Assembly: GCA_000149265.1 (NCBI GenBank)
Contig: CH003041.1
Location: forward strand, 83,893-147,892
DNA length: 64,000 nt
Origin: Ciona savignyi
Taxonomy: Eukaryota > Chordata > Ascidiacea > Phlebobranchia > Cionidae
Direction of reading: 5' to 3'
The notes below the pieces were generated by a model. It did not search any database. It was not told the origin of the DNA and saw nothing but the letters and a program-made list of their open reading frames with translations. The stretch's first letter is position 1; each line of letters begins with the position of its first letter. Position numbers and translations under genes: made by a program. Of the stretch, positions 10,200-23,319 are shown piece after piece.

Positions 10200-12100
10200 C
10201 GTCTTTTCCTGATCCCGTGTCGTTATTTTATTCGCTTGCCATTTTTAAATACTGCGGCAAAAAACTACTGTGGTTTTGCAGTTTTTCCTGTTTCTTTATA
10301 AATATATACTTGTTATATTCCTTAATACTGTAACGAAAGATGACAACATAAACTAAGTAACTCGGAGAGAAAATCTTAAGATGCGTTTTAGTTGGAATTT
10401 AAGTGGCAGCCATTTTCATGAGATCACTTTTCATCGTATGGACATTAGAATAGTTGCAATACCAACTCCTAAACATCATGTAGAATGAAGGCAAATAACT
10501 TGAGATAATAATCCATTAATGTTCCTACCAAGCTGTTCAACTACAACAGCAGAATCGTCTAAATCATATTAAACAAATTACAATAGCTTTGGCATCTGAA
10601 TGTTTGCACCAGGTATTAACTATGTAGTCGCAGTATTTTATTTTAAATATTAACTCGCGCAAACATTGTACAGTACCGATCGCCGCGTGTGGGCGCACTT
10701 GTGCTGTTGCTCATTGCGCATCAAAATTAAACCACCTTGTTGTACGGTTGTGTGGTCGAATTTTAACGCGACATATACACGCCAGTGGATGCTTTGAGGA
10801 TAATATTTTAAAATAATTTATTGCTTTGAGGATTATATCTTAAACTAAATTATTTCCTTAATAAAACGTATTTTGGTGAAGTAGAAAGGTGTGGAAGATT
10901 GTTTTGTTTAGTAAAAACGGGGATTCCCCGCAATATACGCATTGTATCCGCTCGAATATATTTAGCAAAATTGTTCATTCCAATAGTTTAGCTAAACGGA
11001 ACACGTGGTTTAACTTAACTAGTTTTGTATTTATCCTAGTTATTTTTGAATCTATACTTGCTATTTTCTTCAGTACTGTTACACATTTACAAACAAATAA
11101 TCTAAACAAAATAGGAAAGAACATCTAAGATGTGTTTTATGGCGAGAGAATGGCGTCAAAGGAATGGCGGGAGTGTATTACTGCTGCATACATTTCTGTT
11201 ATGATTTAAAAGATTTGAACAGACTGATTGTTCAGGAAGTTCTGTTTCCTCAGTAATATCGGATGTCAAGCTTCCTCTATTGGATCACATGATTTTCTGA
11301 GCAGTAAGGCCAACAGATTAATTTAAATCTCTTGTTTCGTAATTGTGAATGCGACAATTAGACACTATATTGTGCAAACTGTAAACGTTTAGATCTAACA
11401 TCTCAAAATTTGACTGAATTTGTCTGGTTTTGAAAAAAATGTTTAACGGTGCCAAAGTGGTTGGTGATTAGGATAAAATATATCCATGTTTTATCTGTAC
11501 AAGGGAGGAAATCAAGAGGGGTTTTTACACGGGCAATATAGTATGTTAACAGCGAGGCAATAATGTGGCTTGTCAATATTTAGTTAAACAACTTAGATTT
11601 AAACAACTTGGACAATCTACATACTTTATAGTATGGGATCATGCTGGCAGCCTGATCGGCTGTAATCTATCGCGAAGTTGCCATATTTCTTCCGGATATC
11701 AAATAATAATTGAAAAACAAAGTAAACAAAGGCGAAAAAATGAATAAATATCAATAGTAATTAGCAAAAACCATGTACACATATGTTTACATATATCGTT
11801 GAAAAATCGAAAATTACTGAAAACTCGAAAACAAAGATGGCTACTGCTTGTTTTATTCTCACAGCAACTGGTGTAACAATTTTAACTCCCCAGAACCCCA
11901 AAAAGCGATATTTTACCTAAAAGTTAAACTAGATACAAAAATTTTGAAGAAAAATGTTTGGAGCAATATTACTTAACATTTTTAAATAGAAGGATTATGT
12001 TTTTATGCGTTATTTCGAAAGATCTATTCAAATGCTTTCCAAATATATATAAACACCGAAAATCCCCCAAGAAACGACTGAATTGTGCATTTTTTTTCGG
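10200..12100. other. Palindrome spacer, no gene recognised
   Basis: AT-rich sequence with only short chance ORFs. Two places share a motif ('ctgtaacgaaagatgac...atcttaagatgcgtttta' near 10330-10393, and 'ctgttacacatttac...atctaagatgtgtttta' near 11076-11140), hinting at an old local duplication. Confidence 0.4.
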
Positions 12101-12125
12101 GGACACCTCTGGGTTACATATATGT

Positions 12126-12205
12126 AACCGTCCTCGTCGTCTATAATCCCCCCTTGGTTTTCCCACTCACCGGGATAAACATGTATATCCTATCCTATCA
12201 TTGAT
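12126..12205 (+). repeat. tRNA-derived SINE, 3' end
   Basis: Ends with 'cccccttggttttcccactcaccgggataaacatgtatatcctatcctatc', the family tail with its (ATCCT)n run. A possible head fragment, 'gcccgggtggatagcttggtgcgccgcctttt', lies at 12522-12560. Confidence 0.7.
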
Positions 12206-12920
12206 TTTCATTATCTCCCTTCAGATTATATCCAGAAATATAAGATATTTAGTTGTATGAAAGCGGTTGGAAGATAGAGTGAGCATTGGAATCTTGTGTC
12301 AAACACACTGGGCAAAAAACATTACAAACATTGACTATATAAAGTCGATTTAAATGGTTCAATCAAAAGTCATTTCAAACAATTAACACAACGCATATGC
12401 TTTGTCAGCTGTACTGTGTGAACCAGGTAATCTGATCACCACCAAAGTTATGGACAGTCTGACGGTTATATCAAACTGCACTATTAAACAATCATCTAAC
12501 TAATATATGAATGCGTAATTTGCCCGGGTGGATAGCTTGGTGCGCCGCCTTTTAAGCGAAATGTTGTGGAATCGCAAATAGTCGCTAGCTTGTAGGTTGC
12601 GTACAAGGTCATGGAAATAAGCGGAAATTGTCTATAAAAATTTAAGAACGTCGCAATTCTATATAATTTACTGTAATTGCTTCAGCGACGGTAATCTGAC
12701 AATTACAGCTAACCTAGAAACGAGCTAACATATCGCACTAGTTTACCCTGATATTGTATATAATCTATATATAAAATTTAAGGTATTGGCAAGGGCTACA
12801 ACATATCCAAACCTAGTTACGAAATTATCTATGGCGCATATATGTGTTATCTACCAATCAGTCTTGATCAGATCAAGTTTTTGTCAGGGTACCCGGTAGA
12901 TATATGTTTGGCCGACATAC

Positions 12921-13079
12921 CCGAAATGTTACAACGGCCAATGCACGGGCCATTGCTGACTATTATCTACGGTTCTTATATTGTCCACGTATGGTTCTTA
13001 ACCGAAATGTTACAACGGCCAGTGCACGGGCCATTGCTGACTATTATCTACGGTTCTTATATTGTCCACGTATGGTTCC
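12921..13079. repeat. Two tandem 81-bp units
   Basis: The unit starting 'ccgaaatgttacaacggcc' is repeated once (12921-13001, 13002-13079) with few differences. The 81-bp period keeps one reading frame open (12842-13183), but I recognise no protein and treat the ORF as incidental. Confidence 0.85.
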
Positions 13080-13189
13080 TAGCTACGTTAAGTGAGAATT
13101 ATCTTGTTTTTTGTTCAAATATCGTACAAACCCGAATATACCGGCCGTTAACTATTTTATTTACGATGCAAAAAAGTTTCTAGTCACAA

Positions 13190-14200
13190 GAATGAGGTCG
13201 ATAATAAATTCTACACAAGAAAAGAAACTTTGGTGAAGGTGTGAAGCATAAAAAATAAAACTTTGGTAACCTTAATAAGTTGCCATATTGGCCCTTTCAG
13301 TTTCAAAGAAAGTTATTTTAATAAAAGTATCATTATTTAAATGGTTCCAGTCCCAAATTTGTCCACTTCAACTGTATCATTACTTGAGTTATCTATCATC
13401 AGGTGGAGTCTGAAGTAGCATACCTTGGGACTCTCTTGATATTTAAGACGTTGCAACTGAAGCGTCCAGTTGGCTATGATCTTGTGACTTGTGTTTGACT
13501 GATGTTGTCGTAGAGTTAGACAAAGCGGCTCTTCCAGCCCTGCCTTCCTCCCAGTCACATACACCATTAAGCACTTTCTTTATGCCACTTGTGATATCTG
13601 CGTACTTGGCAATCTTTTGATTAATTCTCGAATAGTGGACCGAAGTGACTACATCTCAATTGCATTTGCTAGACCAGCATGGCTCTGTAAACATAAATTT
13701 ACGTTTTACTATTTAATTTTAAACATAGGAAAACTAACAAAATAACTTCCACTTTTTTTTAACAAAATAACAATAACTTTCTGTATTCCAAATTATTGAT
13801 TGTAGAAGATTGTTTATTGATTGGCAGTTTATCAAAGCAGCGGATTAGGTATTGTTTGTTAGATAATTTAAACTTCTTAACTTAGATCCTGATATCCTAA
13901 CCCTACAGCCCAATTAATCTACAGGATAAGGCTATAAAGTACAAACGATCGGCTTACTAGCAAATAAGTGGGCAGTACAAGCACTAGACTACCAACTAAA
14001 AAGTGGAAATTTGGAAGTACACACTTTTTTATTAATCACTTTCGCTAGGCTAATGATTAGCTGTTAATCAATCACATCGGTATCAAGGATTGCGATAGAT
14101 TTTTCAGTAGCGTCCGTATCTCATTATTTCCGCTTTTGGAAGTAACATTGTACTTCTAATTTCGTACCTGGTATCATCAAATCATGTAGACGCATCTCTT
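13190..14200. other. Unassigned sequence
   Basis: No gene, RNA or repeat family recognised. Short open frames such as 13337-13567 (minus) look random. Confidence 0.35.
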
Positions 14201-14799
14201 TGGACAGGAAATCTTAAATAAACGTTGCCATAACTTTAAACAGTTACACACCACACGCTACTAGTTCATATCGCAAATTTAAAGGCGGAAAGAAACAGAT
14301 CACGTGGTGCAATGCGACATAATTAAGAGCGAACGACACATTTATGCGCGGGAAAAAGTGTTGCTCAATAAGAATTTTTAAAACAAAATATTATATTTCT
14401 AAACAATGTTATACATATAAAATGTTCACTTATTTGCTTAAATATCTGTTATACAAAAATAACACATATTTAAACAAATTATTCAACTCTTTTGATTACG
14501 TGTTAAGTTCGGCGGACTGGTTGCTGTAGGACTGAAGTCATGAAAAGTGGAAAAATAATCAGTAAATTTACCAAAATAATAAATTATTATCCCACACAGA
14601 ATAAGGAATAATTGGCGAAAACTGTATAAATGCGTGAATATTAATAATATTCATATTAGGTATTAATTTTTTTACATTTATTATTAATTAAAAATTATGA
14701 GTCGAAAGAGTACGCTTTAATTAGAAGATGGTGTAATTTTAGGACTGTCGCCCCTCGTAAAGGGGTTTAGCTTTTTACTTCCGTCTTCCGTTTTTCCGC

Positions 14800-15150
14800 G
14801 TTTTATATTTCTAGGTAAAAGAACTTTGGTGTAAAAAGGCTAGTAAATAAAATTTAATAAAATTTTGTAATTTGTTAAGAAACAGTGTCTAGATATGCAG
14901 AAACAGAAATTTTCGGTAATAAATTCTAGGGGATTTCCTTGAGACTCTAAAACCCCAAACGGTATTTTTTCTAAAAAAAAGCTCTTTTTGATCATGGCGC
15001 TAATACAGCTGCTTCAATTTTGATTATATTCGGTAAATGATAGTGTCCTATCGGCCGCTGTGCCATTGAGAAAGAGAAATAAAAAATACCTAGGCAAACA
15101 CCCTAAAAATTATGATTTGTTTCTAAATCATGATTGCTCCAACAAAGTTG
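14800..15150 (+). repeat. Diverged single unit of the 336-bp repeat (mirror copy)
   Basis: Mirror of 7380-7760, with 'ctagatatgcagaaac', 'ctaggggatttcctt' and 'ttttgattatattcggt' in order. Confidence 0.6.
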
Positions 15151-15440
15151 TGTTACCGTACTATCCGACTGAGGGTACGATATTATCGGAAATTATCCAA
15201 TAATATCCCTTACTTGCTAATATAAGACTCTTTATTTGTCCACTCACGAAGATAAGTATAAGTATCCTTCTATCTTATGCTCAGATCTATTTAAAGAGTG
15301 CCAAACAATAAATACAGACACTAACTATATTACCTGTAAGTTAATTACATCATATATGTCACAAGTGGGTTGTTTAAAATAAATCAATAAATAAAATCAA
15401 ATGATAATAAAAGGTCACATAACCACCGACGAACTAACCA

Positions 15441-15907
15441 ACTAAGCTATAAATAGCGTATAACCAATTAAGACCTCTATGAACGGCAGGATGTGACGAG
15501 TGGTACCCTCCATGAGTCAGTGTTTTTAACCGAGTGTTTTGCTGAGTAACAATGGTGGTGATTCCCCAATGTTTGTTTGGTTGAAAGCAGCATGTGCTCG
15601 GCTGCGCGCCGGTGTTCTCGTTTGGCTGTAAAGTTTTGTAATCGTGGAGCAGTGCTTTGTGAAATAGAGGTCTTGATTGTGCATCTGCTAGCTGTTTTGT
15701 TGGGAAAAAGTTGCCGATGTACGAAGGGGTATGCGCTCAAAATTTTTAAACAAAATTTTTTGGGGTTTTGAGTTTAGGGGTCAGATCCAAGCTTAAATAT
15801 TAAATGGTAAAAAAATCTAAGACTTCCTATGTCTGGATTATGAGTGACAGCCGTTTATGTGAGGTCAGTTTGCATTGGAGAGATAATACAGTTGAACGCC
15901 TTCTATA
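15441..15907 (-). repeat. Family X element, longest copy
   Basis: This is the fullest copy of the repeat seen at 1-245, 22288-22443, 62782-62850 and (other half) 57843-57995. It is absent from the left arm, which gives its limits to within about 20 bases. It reads on the minus strand from 'ggcgttcaactgtattatctctcc' to 'cctgccgttcatagaggtc'. An 87-codon open frame (15477-15740, minus) has no recognisable domain. Class unknown. Confidence 0.7.
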
Positions 15908-16168
15908 TGGTCGACGTCAAATGTTTTGTAAATCTATAGCTAAATACTGTCGTGGGATCTTGTATTGCTTTTGTAGACACTAGTTTAATTTCGTATATTT
16001 GATTACAATTTCCATATAACGTACAGATAATTCATACAATATATACATGTCACAAGTCGATTGTTACAATTGAGTTAAATTACAGAAAATATTAGGTACA
16101 TGGCAATAACTCATTTTGATTGAAAATGGGTAATAAGAAAAAAACAGATCCGTAGCACATTCACGAAG

Positions 16169-19100
16169 TCAGGTATCTTTTTTCTCGTTAGGGAACTCCC
16201 CCTTAATCTTGTATCGAAAGATGAAAGCAGTTAAAGATATGGAGAACATCCCTAAACAAAGAATGTTGTAGCGATTCAAGCCTGTAAGAAATTAATGATT
16301 ATGACAGGATACTCGTTTTTCCTCCACACAATGACATTTTGATTATAATTACCTTCAACGAACGAGTAGTTTGAGATAAAGAACCCAAATAACACGTAGG
16401 TGAAAGTTGGGTAAACTGATCGAAGGATTGCAGATTTCTTTGGGTACAAAACAAAATCAATCACAAGCCAAGCTACAAATGTCGTTACAATTCCTATTGC
16501 CCCCATAACTTCAGAGTTGTGAAAACTTATCCATTCTATAAATGTAAAATAATCATCATAAGATAAAAATTTCAAGTGTTATGAATGAAAAAAGAGAATT
16601 TGGATGAAAAATGACTGAAATTGTTTACTCCGATTTTTTTCTTTTTCTTTTCTGTGTCACGCTCGTGATAGGTATTCCTGCGGTCGCCTGGTTATTAGTT
16701 TGTTAGAGTGCACAGTATATTATCAATTACAAGAGGTAAAGTTAAATCTATATAACAGGTAAGTAGATAAAATAAAAAAAAGAATATAGATAAAATATTT
16801 ATGTTTATTATTGCGGCTTATTAGATGTGTTGAAAACCCCTGTCCCTACAAACCTACTAATTCACTCTAGGTTCAGGAAATGTCCACTAAGTGCCCTGTC
16901 CAAGGACATAACCGTCTAGCTATCGGCCGGTATCAAATCTATAACACTTTGACTAAATAGCGAGGTACTAACTCATCAAGCTAAAATTTGGGTACGCAAT
17001 TAAATTTGAATACTCATAAATCTATAACCAAATGTTAAATATAAACAAGGTTGAAAGATATACCTCTGTGTTGTGATACTTTAAGGTGAGCAGAATACTT
17101 ATATCCAACAGCTTGTATTGCCATTGCAGGTACCATCATAGCGATGTATGTCGTAAGTAACGCAATACTGTCCAGGACAATATACTGAAAGGCCCATCGA
17201 AAGTTAGCTTTGGGAAAATATAAATATTTACGTTCTGTTCAGATATAAGATCGGCAGAAAATGCTAAACAAGTTTAAAACATAATCTTAAGAATACCTTG
17301 TTTAACCAGTTTTTTATCAAAAATATCTCACTTTGTTGTCTACATATAAGATAGGATTTATAATGCCAATGTGTATAACCCATGGTGGGTAAAAAGGATC
17401 ATTTTTTAAATACGTTCAAGACACTTTTTTATTTAATTCCTAATCCATTTATAATGTCGCTCTAAAAATAGTTTTTGAAAAGCCAAATCTCACAAGAAAG
17501 AAGTCTAGCATCCCATTTGGCCATCGTCTTTTCTGGTGAACAGGCAATACTGCTGTACTATAGATCTGGCACACAAATATAGGATAGGATAGGATATTCA
17601 TGTTTATCCCCGTAAATTTGAAATGATATGGTTAACACACCGGTTATAGACAGATCTTCTCGTGTCCACCGTCGGGTTATTGGTGCTATTGCAGTGTGTG
17701 ATTCATTCCAATAGGTTTTTACATGAAAACTTACATGAAAATTGGTGTGAATTCCCATAGTAGACCTTCATTCCGACGATAACTTGAATTATCAGAAGAA
17801 TCAACTTGATTGTAAACACGACGAAAACAAACACCAGTAACTCCGAGCTATACGAATAGGCCCAAGTCGAAGTAAGAATGGCTCCGAATATCCAACTGAA
17901 ATGAAATACCTACACAGCGAAAATGTTATAACATATTTTAAGAACTGGATTTCTAGAAAATTGATGTGTATTTAAATGGAAAACTGGATAGTGTTAACCA
18001 CGTGTTAGCCACCACTACTTTTTTAACTCTTTCCGTCCCAACTTGCCATATATGGCGAGTTGGTGGGAAAACATGGTATCCCGCCTGTACATAAATGGAT
18101 GCAAATCTAAAAAACGATTTCTCCGCAATGCGTAATGGTAGAGACCTCAGCTATGGCTCATTCGATCAAGGAAACCCTATATTTTATTCTCTGTAATTTC
18201 GTGGAGAAATATTAAAAATGCGAGGAGTGATAGCCTTTCTTTTTCAAGGCTTCGCCTCTTATTTCTATCGATTTTACACGAATTTACAAGTGACTAACTC
18301 AGCCAATAGGAGTCGCGTTAACTTGCGGAGAAGCTCTTTTTGTCAAGCAAGTCTTTCTTTACATTCTCTGTGAATTTCGTGCCGTTGAGAAAAAAAGGAG
18401 AGCGTTGGTGACGTTTTCGCAGCAGGCGTTTATGCTTCGTGTTCACCAAAGCATGAATCCAGCTGGGCCTGCTGAGCGCACGATAAAGAAAAAGGCGGCG
18501 AGACTAGCTAGTTCGGTGTGCCCTGCTTTGAAGAATATTGGATATAGTATTTGTGTTTGTTTGCTTTTGTATGCCTTTTTTACACTTCCTTCACTGTTCT
18601 TATTTATACTTTTTACTATTTAAGTTCTACAAAACTAAAAACTTCAATGCGTTTTGGTTCAATTTTTCATAATATAGTCAGAATAAAGGAAAATTTCATT
18701 TAGGAATAGTAAAAAAACTACTGAAGATACAAATACAGTTCAAATTTTCCTGAGTACAAAAACTATTAGACAATCTACATTCCAATTTTCATATCATTTG
18801 GGCATATCAATAATTAGTGAGTATTTCGTTTGTCAGTGCACCTCAAAATTTTCAAAGTCGAGCAGAATTTTCTTTACATAAAAAGTGGTGTTCACTAAAG
18901 TTTACATAATATATTCTTTATTGGAGTTAGATTCTAGGTGTGCGGTTTGTTTAAAAGAGGGATAAATTATCTTTCCAACCATACTAAATATTAAATCATA
19001 GCATAAATTTAAGAAAAACTGTGCTAGTTTGAAAATGACCAAAAAATGTAAAAAACACTGCGGGACTGGCTACCTCATCACCCTTGGTATATCTTATACA

Positions 19101-20151
19101 AAGCGCACAACGTTTGTTTCTGCATATATAATTTAATGGGTTCCCAAGTTATCTCTTTGAACTGTATATCTAAATAATGAAACAAACGGCTTTTCTAGTT
19201 ACATAATAACTCTTGGTATATCTTATACAAAGTGAATTACTTCAAACTTATATTTATTACAGTAACTTTGTTAGGATAGGATATGCATCTTTATCCCCGT
19301 GAATGGGAAAACCAAGGGGGTTAACATACGGGCAATCGTCAGATCACCTCGCGCCCACCGTCGGGTTACCGGAGCTATTGCAGTGTGTTCAGGCAATGTC
19401 CGTAAAGTGCCTTGCCCAAGGACACAACCGAGTAGCTAGCGACCAGTTTCGCATCTGCAACCTTTCGATTGAAAGGCGACACACTTAATCGTTAGACCAA
19501 CGGACCGGACAAATAAATTAACCAAAGGTTAAACATACACACGATCTTCTTACCCCTGGGAACATTCTTTTCTTCGGAAGTGTTACGAAGAGGTACATCT
19601 GAGCAACCATGTTTGTTAAGAACGTGAATACCCAAGCTATCGCAGCCTGCAAATGTGTTTTTTTTTATATATAATTGCCATTGTGCATGAACACCGTATT
19701 CATTGGTAAGTGCATTTAATCGCCTGACGCATATTCTTTGACTACGGCGACTAGATAATTAAAAAAACTATATACGGCGGGCTATACAGCAGTAGTCGGT
19801 TTACCTTTGTCAACGTGGATGTACAGAAGCTTGCAATATTTTAAATATGATAAAGAAATTACTGTAGTTTTTAAAAGAACCAGATTACCAACTGTTTTGT
19901 AGAACAGTTGTAAATCCCAAAGTAGCAAGCTAGCAAATTCAAACTCTACATAGTAGTAATTTAAAACTTACAACGGCTGGAACAGGCGTAAAGGGTGTCG
20001 GGTATTTTGCCGATACGATTCCGGGGCCTTGTGTGAACCAGTTTGGGAACAAATCGGATTTCCCAGTGCTGCCGAACACAATGTACGAGAATCCACCAGC
20101 ACCAGTAAAGATAAACGCGAGGAGACAATGTAACTTCTCCATCTTACTCAA
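16169..20151 (-). CDS. Multi-pass membrane protein, copy B, complete (277 residues, six exons)
   Basis: Exons are 20151-19972, 19646-19554, 17909-17766, 17184-17064, 16535-16353 and 16281-16169; all introns are GT-AG and the frame is continuous from ATG to TGA. The protein is mostly hydrophobic helices: about residues 6-28, 61-82, 92-110, 114-136, 140-166, 186-203, 217-236 and 243-262, giving roughly seven or eight membrane passes. The SAKYPTPFTPVPA stretch after the first helix and the tryptophan-bearing helices (IAWVF, SWIFG, STWAY) faintly recall invertebrate TspO/MBR-related seven-pass proteins, but the TspO signature is not there, so I leave the function open. The C-terminus is short and basic. 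Exons 5 and 6 lie in the inverted repeat, and exon 1 with its upstream flank lies in the direct repeat. Confidence 0.75.
17578..17760 (-). repeat. tRNA-derived SINE, partial
   Basis: Starts on the plus strand with the reversed tail 'taggataggataggatattcatgtttatccccg' and runs to 'gctattgcagtgtgt'. The tRNA-like head is missing. It lies in intron 3 of copy B. Confidence 0.75.
18021..18640 (+). mobile_element. Possible piggyBac-like 5' end fragment
   Basis: TTAA is followed by CTCTTTCCGTCCCAACTTGCC and a near-perfect 26-bp palindrome (18038-18063). TTAA targets and short pyrimidine-rich termini are usual for piggyBac-type elements. The open frame 18405-18623 has no transposase motif, and I found no matching right end. 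It lies in intron 2 of copy B. Confidence 0.3.
19274..19510 (-). repeat. tRNA-derived SINE, near full length
   Basis: Has the tail (ggataggatatgcat), the 'ccaagggggttaaca' and 'cgcccaccgtcgggttaccgg' body, and the reversed head with 'accagtttcgcatctgcaacc' as a slightly altered B box. It lies in intron 2 of copy B. Confidence 0.85.
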
Positions 20152-22287
20152 AATCTACAAGCTACAGTTGGAAGTTACAATTATATAAATGCACAATTTT
20201 AAATTTGATTTCTTACTATTGGTACTGAGAATAACGTGACAAACCAACACAACTCTTTTATTCTTATAAAAACTCTAACTGCATTGGGAATTTACACTTA
20301 TATGGAAACATAGTTTTTAATTGACTACTGGCGCTAAGAAACATATAGTGCGGCTATGATCCTCTAACTAAGCACAGTCCCTAATCATAATCGCTATTTT
20401 TTATTCACGTTTTATAGTTTGTTTCTGTCTCTTTTATTTGCTTTTACTGAAAAAAAACAATTTTGAGCATTGCAGCTTACGCATTGTTCTGTATAACCAG
20501 CGTGTGACGTTTTTATTTAACATTTTATGTGTATGTGTTTCCACTTATAAAAGATAAGAATGAAGTTTTTCTCAGAACAACTAAAACGTTCTGTTTCTCA
20601 GATGTTTGCCATGTAACAGGCTAACCGAATAATGTATATATATTTAATACATACCAATATGAATATACGCACTAAAATATTACAAGTCGTGTATTACATT
20701 AACGCGAAACAAAAGATTACAATTTTACTCAAAAATGACTCTTAGCTCGTGACTAAAATATAACATATAAAGCCATTTATAGCAACTTTCCACTGTTTTA
20801 TTTTAACGCCAAATAACCTCTGCCGCGTACACCAATGAACTACTAACGCAACGTAAACCGTGACCCCCACCCCGGAATAAATTAATAATATTACATCATA
20901 ATAAATGCTTGGGGTATTCCCTAGGATAATTTGGGTTATTTTAATTTTAATATTTTTCCTAACTTTCTTAGAAATTTGAAGTAAATAATTCTTCCTAATC
21001 CGAAAATATCCGACATAACGCCAAAATGCTGAAAATAACCTTTAACACAGAATTTACAGGTATGAAATAAGACGATTGTTATAAAAAGTCGAAAGAAACC
21101 CAGTTTTACATTTCAGTCATTTGATTTTATCGATATAATGGAATTCTTGTAAAAATGGTATTTATCAACTTTTAACATGCACATAATCCACAAATGCTAT
21201 ATTATCGTGCATATTCTCTGTTCCCTTAAGTATAAACTGTCCTATTCGCAACAACCATTTTTTCTGTTATGGCAACAACTTACAATTGGATTATAAAATA
21301 TGCGGCATCCTTGAAACACTCAATAAATCTGGACAACAACACATTTTTGAAGTCTCCCGCCCACTTCCTTAGTTTTACATTTTAAAGCACGCCTCTAATA
21401 TTATTGCTTTGTGTATATGTATATCATTAACGTCAGTGGCTATGTGTGAGATATGAGCTCGTTTGCGTGGTTACTACTTATCCGACTACCCAGCGAGGTA
21501 TAGGGACAGGACGAACACTTCTGCATACACACACACACACTACAACTTACACGGTTGTGAGCCATTCCTAGTTTAAATGTACCAGGGCTCGTACTTTTAC
21601 TTTCATCTATCTGTTGTTGTTTTTTCCCCTTTAAACAGACTCATAATAAAAAATAAACACATATTATAGCTTTGTGACATGCAATGAATAACAAAAAACC
21701 ATGCGAACCATTGTATGAATTCTGTTTTGCCCTTACTACCACATAGTAGCAGCTAGATAACAAAAAGTATATCGTTTGGTCGAGTTTGTCACGTTCAGGA
21801 AATGAGTCAAAGGAAAGCAGGAAATGAAACAATATTTCAATTCTCTGCAGCATTTGTGTACACAGACGAAATTTCAAAGGTTAATTTCGTCATATTTGTT
21901 TGTAATAATAATTCTTGGTACAACTTAAGTTAATTTCGACCAGAATATAATATAATAAAATCTCCTTTATTAGCATACTTGTATAACACGGGAAGGGTTA
22001 CCGGTATTAACCAACACTAATTACAACACCTATTTTCACTATACTCTGCTTGTTATATTTTTCTGCATGCGTAAACGAACGGAATCCCTGGTTACCAAGT
22101 CACCCATGGTATAACTCATACAAAATGCATAACGTTTGTTTCTGCAAGCAAAAACTAATGGTTTCCCGAGATAACCATCCAACTTGATATTCACGTTTTC
22201 AAACTTTAACATGCGAGTAATAATAATCCCCCAGAAACTCAATTCTACTGAAACTATTGATCAGTTTTATTTACCTTCTTAGCTGAT

Positions 22288-22443
22288 TAAGGAGGCGTTC
22301 AACTAATTATTCTCCCTATCTCTCCAATGCAAACTGACTTCACAAAAACGGCTGTCACTCACAATCCTGACATAGAAAGTCTTAGATTTTTTTACAATTT
22401 AAAATTAAAGCTTGGATCTGCAACCTAAACTCAAAACCCTAGG
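22288..22443 (+). repeat. Family X element, partial copy
   Basis: Begins 'ggaggcgttcaactaattattctcc' and ends where a SINE fragment starts. The order of repeats here mirrors that at the left edge of the window. Confidence 0.7.
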
Positions 22444-23020
22444 GCAATTAGATCACCCCCACCCACCGTCGGGTTACCAGATCTATAGCACTGTGTTTTG
22501 TATAATCATGCCCGCATGTGTGTAATAATCATTACCTTGGTATGTAACATTTTTGCATGCATTATGTTCTATATAATCCGAAGTATTTCGCCCTTATCTC
22601 ATTTACTACCAAGTTGTACAACCCATTAATCCGCTTAGTTCAAGTTAGAATAAGGTAAGAAAAACTTTATTCTAAAAGGTATGTACGGGGCCTTTGTTCA
22701 CCTCTCTGTGCCGCTAGAATCATATTACTTGAATAATATGAGAATTCGAATGGCAACAGTCTGAGCTTGGAAAATCGTATTACTCTGTAGTCCAGTTTTA
22801 TACACTGGAGGGCGTGAGTAAAGTCTGCCGGGTTACTTTAGAATAATGGAATAAAACTCTCCGAAAACGTGGATTGCACGCTGTGGAGATACTCGTGGAG
22901 AGTGTTCGTTAAGTTCCTTGTGCGAGGACATAACCGACTAGCTAGCAACCAGTTTCGAATCTGCAATCTCTCGGCTGAAAGGTGTCGCACTAAACCACCA
23001 GACTTACCGGTCGGACAAGA
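22441..23020 (-). repeat. tRNA-derived SINE, interrupted
   Basis: The body is at 22441-22508 ('cacccaccgtcgggttacc') and the tRNA-like head at 22895-23020 ('gaccagtttcg' type B box, 'ctagctagcaacc'), separated by about 390 bp of unrelated sequence. Confidence 0.6.
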
Positions 23021-23319
23021 TTACCTGACAATTGCCTATATTATAAATACTTGAACTTTGCCATCAACTAAATTTTACCACTTACTGGGATAAAAAAGGA
23101 ATAAACCTTTCCTAGCCTAAACAAACCGCTACAGCAACAACCTACACCAACACGCTAAAGTAACAAACTACAACAAAAAAACAATTGTTAGTACGGAAGA
23201 ATATGGTTTTACTTTCATTTATTTTTTTTACTTGCTGTATTTTTTAATCGATGAACGCATGCGTGAATTTTGCTAATTTTTCGCAGGAGTGATTTTTTTG
23301 ATTGCACGACGTGCTTGTC

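Larger units (their letters stand above)
14211..17075. repeat. Large inverted repeat, right arm
   Basis: Reverse complement of the left arm (see 2855-8307). The arm overlaps exons 5 and 6 of copy B and ends at the donor of exon 4. It carries one private insertion, a family X element, at about 15441-15907; the unoccupied site survives in the left arm at 'ttgacgtcgattaaatagc' near 7046. Confidence 0.85.
19920..23280. repeat. Direct segmental duplication, right unit
   Basis: Partner of 1-2060. Besides exon 1 of copy B it contains a family X copy (22288-22443) and about 1 kb (20560-21770) with no counterpart on the left. Confidence 0.8.

Noticed and set aside
12842-13183. 113-codon frame with an internal 27-residue repeat
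   Set aside because: The repeat is a DNA-level tandem duplication whose period happens to be a multiple of three; no recognisable protein.
15477-15740. 87-codon frame in the family X element
   Set aside because: The other copies of the element do not keep the frame in a visible way and no domain is recognised.
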